A program made the translations under genes and the position numbers. This document shows positions 13,869 to 17,856 of a stretch of DNA of 17,856 bases, one piece after another. The stretch covers positions 1 through 17,856 of the forward strand of contig WFMX01000259.1 in assembly GCA_015488875.1 (NCBI GenBank). The letters are read 5' to 3'. Each line of letters opens with the position of its first letter. Position 1 is the stretch's first letter. The stretch comes from Campylobacterota bacterium. Its GTDB lineage: Bacteria; Campylobacterota; Campylobacteria; Campylobacterales; Sulfurovaceae. The notes under the pieces are model-generated. The model did not search any database. It was not told the DNA's origin and worked only from the letters and a program-made list of their open reading frames with translations.

Positions 13869-14336
13869 ATGCAAACCAATGAGATAGTCAATAAAACTAT
13901 AGAAGCTATCGGTCTAAATATAGATGACCTACTAGAGATATACAGATTGGTCGATTATAAGATAGATACTGATAGTATAGGCAAGTGGTCTCTGCCACCT
14001 GATGATGACAACTTCCTACTGTGTAGTTATGAGGATTTGGGAAATTTTTTAGATGGATTGATCATACTCAAAAGAGGAGCATCTGCAGACGAAAAGAGAG
14101 CCGATGAAATTGTAGAACTCACCAACAATCTCATCTTAAAGAAGCTTTGCATAGCCCTAAATCTAAAAGAGCACGATATAGAGATCATATTTGCCCTAGG
14201 AGAGATATCTCTCACAAAGCAACAACTATCCTCACTATTTCGCAAAGAGACACATAGAAACTTCAAGGTCTGTTCGGATGAGTTGTTGATGGCATTTTTA
14301 GATGGATTGTGTGAATTTTACTATGCTACGGAGTAG
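13869..14336 (+). CDS. DUF1456 (YehS-like) protein
   Basis: The 155-residue soluble protein is built of two repeats of about 70 residues. The first has NEIVNKTIEAIGLNIDDLLEIYRL... and FLDGLIILKRG; the second has NNLILKKLCIALNLKEHDIEIIFALGEISLTKQQLSSLFRKETHRNFKVCSDELLMAFLDGLCEF. Each repeat pairs an NxxLKKhR-like helix start with a C-x(2,3)-x-FLdGL end. This is the layout of DUF1456, as in E. coli YehS (about 156 residues), of unknown function. It begins 9 nt after the YceI-like stop and has AGGA upstream, so it is probably the last gene of this plus-strand run. It converges on the minus-strand genes from the right. Confidence 0.85.
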   Translation: MQTNEIVNKTIEAIGLNIDDLLEIYRLVDYKIDTDSIGKWSLPPDDDNFLLCSYEDLGNFLDGLIILKRGASADEKRADEIVELTNNLILKKLCIALNLKEHDIEIIFALGEISLTKQQLSSLFRKETHRNFKVCSDELLMAFLDGLCEFYYATE

Positions 14337-14467
14337 AACGATATAGCTCTCCTGCCGTTTCATGGGTTTTTCTTGATCTCGGCTACTATTGCACACCATA
14401 GTTTGTATAATTAGCCTGCATGCCAATGCATTTACGATGTACATGGTGCACGGGGGTTTGGAAGTTT
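14337..14467. other. Convergent intergenic gap rich in short palindromes
   Basis: There is no supported gene in this 131-nt gap. Within 35 nt it holds TGCATGCCAATGCA (14417-14430, containing the palindrome GCATGC), TGTACA (14439-14444) and GTGCAC (14446-14451), followed by GGGGG. A TATAAT lies at 14406-14411. It looks more GC-rich than other gaps here. No clear terminator with a U-tract is seen for either flanking gene. Confidence 0.4.
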
Positions 14468-14932
14468 CTAGTCTGATCGTTTCAACCACTCCACGATAGT
14501 TTTCCTAATCGTTTCATTTTTTTCAAGACTCGAATAGTACATCACTAGAGGTATACTCTCTCCATTTTTCAGTTTCACCTCTACTCTATAGCTTCTGCCA
14601 TCTGTGCCACCCATCTCTTTTCTCACTATATCATCTATATCTTCAAACTTGAAAGTGCCACTATTTTTGGCATAGATCTCCTCTCTATACCAGTTGACAC
14701 TCTTGGTATGATTATCGAAATAGATATATGCTTTTTTTCGTACAGCATAAATAATGAAGAATAAAAATAAGATATTTACCCCTAGACCTATAGATTGACC
14801 TCTTGTCAAATCTTCAAAGTTTTTCATAGTCAAATAGAGCATAAATATAGCAACAATAATAAAAAAAACTGACAATCGCCAAGGTTTGTCTACTATGTGC
14901 AGAGCATCACCATTGTTTTGTATTATCTTCAT
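14468..14932 (-). CDS. Small membrane protein with two helices and a cytoplasmic PH-like domain, unrecognised
   Basis: The 154-residue protein has two membrane segments (about 20-36, LSVFFIIVAIFMLYLTM, and 48-64, LGVNILFLFFIIYAV). A soluble C-terminal part of about 85 residues follows, with strands such as AYIYFDNHTKSVNWYREEIYAKNSGTFKFEDIDDI and YRVEVKLKNGESIPLVMYYSS. The pattern of two helices plus a seven-strand-like domain that reads as a conversion of residue identity to a PH-like fold resembles many small bacterial bPH-type membrane proteins, but I do not recognise the family. It follows the 305-residue protein by 27 nt on the same strand and is probably last in the ftsY transcript. No function can be assigned. 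Confidence 0.65.
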   Translation of the reverse strand: MKIIQNNGDALHIVDKPWRLSVFFIIVAIFMLYLTMKNFEDLTRGQSIGLGVNILFLFFIIYAVRKKAYIYFDNHTKSVNWYREEIYAKNSGTFKFEDIDDIVRKEMGGTDGRSYRVEVKLKNGESIPLVMYYSSLEKNETIRKTIVEWLKRSD

Positions 14933-14959
14933 GATTGTTTGTCATTTAAGTAGATATTT

Positions 14960-15877
14960 TCAATGCTCACTGACATAAAATTCCTCTTTAGATCTGAAGA
15001 AATCAAATATCTTCTCTATATATGCTCTGTTTTTCTTGTCAGACTGTTTTGCAGTGCTAGATCTGCTCAGCACCTCGATGACTGTTGATTGTTTTGTAGA
15101 GCTTCGTACGGTGATTTTGATATGCTGAGGAGAGGAGCCGAAGCCAGCTGTACCTATTATGATGCCTGTCTCTCTATCTTCCTCTTTGATCTTTCCAAAT
15201 GATAAACTCTTAAGGGACTCTTTTCCAAATAGATAGGATAGCTCAAATGGCAATATCACCATCATCTCATCATGCGTAGCTCCAGATTTTGACAACTCTT
15301 CCAGTATCATCTTTGTTTTTGTGATATTTTCTGTTTTTTTGCTCTCGCTCTGTTTGGATTTTAGCTTTGTATTCTTTTCTATCTTCTCTTGTTTTAGTTC
15401 AGTTTTTTTAGTTTCATCTTTTTTGATACTGATTTTTGCCGTTTTGACCTCGTCTACTGCGATTTTTGACTCTTTGGTTTTTTCATCTTTTTTGGTTTTT
15501 TCATCTTTTTTGACTTTTTCTACTGCTTCATCTATCTTTTGATTGTCGTTAGATACAATCTCAGGTTTTGGTTTTTGGTTTTGCTGATTTTTGTCCAGAT
15601 CGAAGCTTGATGCAAACTTCTTTTTTCGCTTTGGTCTTTTGTCATGAATCTCATTTTTCTTATTATCTATACCTGTTAGTATAGGATATAGGAGCATATA
15701 TATCAGTGTGAAAAATATGGCAGATGCCAAAAGAGTACCCATAGCTATGAGAGTACCTAGCTGAAATGCCTTGCTCAATGAGTAGTCTATCTTGAAGTAT
15801 ATTATCGAACCTATGAGAGCCAAGGGGACAGAAAGCAGGGAGAGTCTAGTAAATATAAATTTTATCCTATTTTTCAT
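14960..15877 (-). CDS. Two-helix membrane protein with long lysine/glutamate linker, unrecognised
   Basis: The 305-residue protein has two N-terminal membrane helices (about 8-27 and 38-66), then a low-complexity charged linker (about 72-190) of Lys, Glu, Asp and Thr including a perfect 18-bp duplication (KDEKTK twice). A compact C-terminal domain of about 115 residues follows (MILEELSKSGATHDEMMVILPFELSYLF, ... IIIGTAGFGSSPQHIKITVRSSTKQSTVIEVLSRSS, ... YIEKIFDFF). The end of that domain, IxVRS...VIEVLSRS...YIEKIFDFF, loosely recalls lipid-binding-like domains of the DUF1499 type, but this is a resemblance by eye only. An AAAGAG precedes the ATG. It starts 11 nt after the ftsY stop, so it is co-transcribed with the SRP receptor gene. 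A membrane-insertion role is a guess I cannot support. Confidence 0.65.
   Translation of the reverse strand: MKNRIKFIFTRLSLLSVPLALIGSIIYFKIDYSLSKAFQLGTLIAMGTLLASAIFFTLIYMLLYPILTGIDNKKNEIHDKRPKRKKKFASSFDLDKNQQNQKPKPEIVSNDNQKIDEAVEKVKKDEKTKKDEKTKESKIAVDEVKTAKISIKKDETKKTELKQEKIEKNTKLKSKQSESKKTENITKTKMILEELSKSGATHDEMMVILPFELSYLFGKESLKSLSFGKIKEEDRETGIIIGTAGFGSSPQHIKITVRSSTKQSTVIEVLSRSSTAKQSDKKNRAYIEKIFDFFRSKEEFYVSEH
15476..15511. repeat. Perfect 18-bp tandem duplication in a lysine-rich linker
   Basis: The 18-bp unit GGTTTTTTCATCTTTTTT (plus strand) occurs twice in a row at 15476-15493 and 15494-15511. On the minus strand it encodes six residues of a KKDEKT-type repeat. The T-rich runs inside it would favour slippage, and the length keeps the frame. 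Confidence 0.85.
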
Positions 15878-15888
15878 GTAATCTCTTT

Positions 15889-16755
15889 TTAGATAAAAAT
15901 TTCATCTAGTATAGTATTGATATAGTCGTTTGCCTTGAACTGTATCAAATCTTTCGGCTGCTCACCTATGCCTATGTAAAATATAGGCATTTTGAGTGCA
16001 TATGCGATACTCAGTAGTGAGCCACCCTTGGCGGTGCCATCTAATTTTGTGATGATGATACCATCTATACCTATCAAATCATCAAAAGCTTTTGCTTGAT
16101 TGATGGATGAGCTACCCTGCGTACCATCTAGTATCAGTAGTTTTCTGTGAGGTGCTTGCTCTATCGCTTTGCCTGCTACTCTTATCATCTTTTTGAGCTC
16201 TTCACCTAGATTGGTCTGTGTATGTAGCCTGCCTGCTGTATCTATGATGACATTGTCTATGCCTTTTGCCTCTGCAGAAGCTATAGTGTCATAGACTACA
16301 GCTGATGGATCATGCCCCTGCTGTGTTGATACTATAGGTATATCTAGCTTTGTTGCCCATCTGGACAATTGCTCTATCGCTGCAGCACGAAATGTATCTC
16401 CAGCACCTAGTATCACACTGCGACCCTCACTCTTGTATCTATATGCTAGCTTTGAGATAGTGGTGGTCTTGCCTGCACCATTGACACCTATGATCATCTC
16501 TACAAATGGCTTGGCATCACTCTCTTTGAAATCAGCCTTGTATTGAAACAGTGTAATCAATGAATTAAATGCCTGTACACGACCTATCTTCTCAGGCAAG
16601 CCCTCTAGCAGGTATTCCACTAGCTCATACTGCACATCTGACTCTAGTAGTATATCCTCAAATTCATCTTTGGATATATGTTTTTTCTTCTTTGGTGCTA
16701 CATCTTTGATAGCTTCGTTTGTCTTACCTAATGCTTTTTTAAAAAAACCCAACAT
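15889..16755 (-). CDS. ftsY: Signal recognition particle receptor FtsY
   Basis: The 288-residue SRP-family GTPase docks SRP-bound ribosomes at the inner membrane for co-translational insertion. It has a short basic N-terminal region (MLGFFKKALGKTNEAIKDVAPKKKKH) instead of the long acidic A domain of E. coli, then a four-helix N domain (about 28-85) and the GTPase G domain. Motifs: G1 GVNGAGKT (90-97), DTFRAAAIEQL (120-130), G3 DTAGRLHT (172-179), G4 TKLDGTAKGG (236-245), and the closing GIGEQPKDL. The amphipathic start LGFFKKAL probably serves as the lipid-binding helix. It lies 16 nt after the thioredoxin-fold lipoprotein gene. I recall the order lipoprotein-ftsY, divergent from a cyclo-ligase gene, in Campylobacter jejuni. 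Confidence 0.97.
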   Translation of the reverse strand: MLGFFKKALGKTNEAIKDVAPKKKKHISKDEFEDILLESDVQYELVEYLLEGLPEKIGRVQAFNSLITLFQYKADFKESDAKPFVEMIIGVNGAGKTTTISKLAYRYKSEGRSVILGAGDTFRAAAIEQLSRWATKLDIPIVSTQQGHDPSAVVYDTIASAEAKGIDNVIIDTAGRLHTQTNLGEELKKMIRVAGKAIEQAPHRKLLILDGTQGSSSINQAKAFDDLIGIDGIIITKLDGTAKGGSLLSIAYALKMPIFYIGIGEQPKDLIQFKANDYINTILDEIFI

Positions 16756-16771
16756 CTATTTTTGATCCCTT

Positions 16772-17380
16772 TTATAATGATTTTATCGCTTCTCTTATCT
16801 CATAATCCATCATCTCTATAGGCATAGCACCCTCATAAAAACGATAAAACTCTCCATTTATATACAACACTGAGAGCGGAATAGGAAAATTATCTGACAA
16901 ATCAAGTGATTTTATGATAAAGCTCGTCAGACTTGTATTGTCTTTAGAATTAGATATGAAAAAATTCGCATTAAATTTTTTCATAAAATAACGAAATTTT
17001 GCACTCTCTTGTTTGTCATCTACAAGTATACCTAAAACGAAAAGGTTTTTACTATATTTTTTTTGAAGTTTGCTCAATATTGGCAATTGAGCCCTAGATG
17101 GCGGAGACCATGTAGAGGTGAAGTGTATCAAAATGAGTGGCTTCCTGATATTGTGAAAAGTTATTGTTTTATGGAGTGTAGTGATATTTTGTTCATTGTT
17201 GTCGATATCAACCAATCTATACTTGACAGGCTTCGCCTCTTTTATGTTGACGGCTACACTTTGGGTAGTCTCTTTTGACTTTGGAGGGTTAGATGCGTTT
17301 TTGATCTTCTCTCTGTTTTCATTACATCCACTGAAAAAAATGAACACTATAGCGGCAAAAAAATAGAAAAAACTCTTCAA
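16772..17380 (-). CDS. TlpA/thioredoxin-fold lipoprotein lacking the CxxC active site
   Basis: The 202-residue protein has a lipoprotein signal peptide ending in FFSGC (lipidated C19), a polar linker (20-50) and a thioredoxin fold: LILIHFTSTW, then ILSKLQKKYSKNLFVLGILVDD, FFISN and the cis-proline loop PIPLSVLYINGEFYRFYEGAMP. In TlpA or ResA proteins the fold has WCxxC at this point. Here it reads W91-S92-P93-P94-S95, so both redox cysteines are serines and C19 is the only other cysteine. The protein cannot do dithiol exchange. The start is TTG 17380, supported by AAAGG at 17392-17388, 7 nt upstream, and a TATAAT -10 at 17413-17408. It is first in a run with ftsY. A binding or chaperone role is possible but unproven. 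Confidence 0.85.
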   Translation of the reverse strand: MKSFFYFFAAIVFIFFSGCNENREKIKNASNPPKSKETTQSVAVNIKEAKPVKYRLVDIDNNEQNITTLHKTITFHNIRKPLILIHFTSTWSPPSRAQLPILSKLQKKYSKNLFVLGILVDDKQESAKFRYFMKKFNANFFISNSKDNTSLTSFIIKSLDLSDNFPIPLSVLYINGEFYRFYEGAMPIEMMDYEIREAIKSL

Positions 17381-17449
17381 AAATAGACCTTTAAGGATAA
17401 TTAGGAGATTATATCCAAATGTGGGTTAAATAAAAAATAGAGAGAGGTA
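17381..17449. promoter_or_regulatory. Divergent promoter gap between the lipoprotein-ftsY run and the cyclo-ligase gene
   Basis: On the minus strand TATAAT (17413-17408) and AAAGG (17392-17388) point to the lipoprotein gene. On the plus strand AGAGAGG at 17441-17447 precedes the cyclo-ligase ATG at 17450. The 10-mer ATAATTAGGA at 17397-17406 also occurs at 3358-3367 and 5913-5922. Confidence 0.5.
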
Positions 17450-17856
17450 ATGAAAAAGATAAATTTTAGAAAAGATTCCATAAAAAAGCTGAAAGATATA
17501 GAGACTCACTCCTACAGAAGAGATAAATATATCATAGATATACTTTATAGATATATCAAAGCTATAGATGCGAAATCCATCATGCTCTATATCCCATTGA
17601 GTATAGAAGTAGATATAATGCCACTTATTAGACGGCTTAGGATAGAGAAACGAGAACTATTTGTCCCTTTTATGGTAGGTGAAAGTTTTAGATTGGTAAA
17701 ATACAGATTGCCATTAGAGACGAAGAAATTTGGCATAAAAGAACCAAAATATTCACAACAAAAAAGAAGAAGATCGATTGATCTATCTATAGTTCCTATG
17801 GTAGGAACTGATACAACACTTAGACGAGTCGGTTTTGGTAAAGGTATGTATGATAG
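17450..17856 (+). CDS. 5-formyltetrahydrofolate cyclo-ligase family protein, 3' end beyond window
   Basis: The frame opens at ATG 17450 and is still open after 135 complete codons at the window end, so only the N-terminal two-thirds or so of a protein of about 200 residues is present. It shows the family layout: an N-terminal helical part with SYRRDKYIIDILYRYIKAI, the strand SIMLYIPLSIEVDIMPLI, KRELFVPFMVG, the central SIDLSIVPMVGTD, and the glycine loop LRRVGFGKGMYD that binds ATP. These enzymes use ATP to convert 5-formyltetrahydrofolate to 5,10-methenyltetrahydrofolate. The residues before the loop (RRVGFGKGMYD) match the usual R-hG-GKGYYD signature. It is divergent from the lipoprotein-ftsY genes. 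AGAGAGG lies close to the ATG. Confidence 0.88.
   Translation, partial: MKKINFRKDSIKKLKDIETHSYRRDKYIIDILYRYIKAIDAKSIMLYIPLSIEVDIMPLIRRLRIEKRELFVPFMVGESFRLVKYRLPLETKKFGIKEPKYSQQKRRRSIDLSIVPMVGTDTTLRRVGFGKGMYD

Noticed and set aside
14298..14489. Minus-strand 63-codon frame spanning the convergent gap
   Set aside because: Its start overlaps the end of the 154-residue gene and its end runs into the DUF1456 gene; the peptide has no recognisable features and no ribosome-binding site was seen.
15440..15545. T-rich repetitive stretch considered as a CRISPR-like or regulatory repeat
   Set aside because: It lies in frame within the 305-residue protein and encodes its Lys/Glu linker; only two tandem 18-bp units exist, with no spacers.

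Overview
The window looks like chromosomal DNA of a Campylobacterota (epsilonproteobacterial) species, probably a free-living Sulfurimonas- or Sulfurovum-like organism. This rests on the low-GC, AGA/ATA-rich coding style and on gene content: a short FtsY beside a thioredoxin-fold lipoprotein and a 5-formyltetrahydrofolate cyclo-ligase (an order I recall from Campylobacter jejuni), an M23 peptidase next to a bactofilin as in the Helicobacter csd/ccmA locus, an NlpC/P60 protein with its own SH3 modules, and MltB-type transglycosylases. Species assignment is inference. No tRNA, rRNA, CRISPR array or intact mobile element is visible.

Layout. (1) 1-189: a possible decayed reading frame at the left edge. 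(2) 221-4521, minus strand: trmA, an MltB-type lytic transglycosylase, an SH3/NlpC-P60 peptidoglycan hydrolase and a six-helix membrane protein. (3) 4631-9741, plus strand: a probable four-gene operon of a DUF3754 (TMEM143-like) membrane protein, an outer-membrane beta-barrel, a Wzc-type tyrosine autokinase and a CpsB/CapC-type PHP tyrosine phosphatase. (4) 9764-10897, minus: a second MltB paralogue. It is divergent from (5) 10981-14336, plus: M23 peptidase, long bactofilin, UPF0178 (YaiI/YqxD) protein, YceI-like periplasmic protein and DUF1456 (YehS) protein. (6) 14337-14467: a short palindrome-rich convergent gap. (7) 14468-17380, minus: TTG-started thioredoxin-fold lipoprotein, ftsY and two unrecognised membrane proteins. 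(8) From 17450, plus: a 5-formyltetrahydrofolate cyclo-ligase cut by the window end.

Functionally the window is dominated by the cell envelope: four peptidoglycan hydrolases (NlpC/P60, two MltB, M23), a cytoskeletal bactofilin, and a tyrosine kinase/phosphatase pair with an outer-membrane protein but no visible glycosyltransferase, flippase or Wza exporter. The M23-bactofilin pair is the classic cell-shape arrangement. A link between the phosphotyrosine module and wall remodelling is a hypothesis, not shown by the sequence.

Most unusual points: TrmA keeps an RlmD-like four-cysteine iron-sulfur ligand set; the TlpA-like lipoprotein has SPPS in place of CxxC; the kinase tail is encoded by a GGCTAT hexanucleotide tract; the bactofilin has an extended two-block core; and the mltB/M23 divergent promoter region contains a near-symmetric inverted repeat around a 12-bp palindrome.
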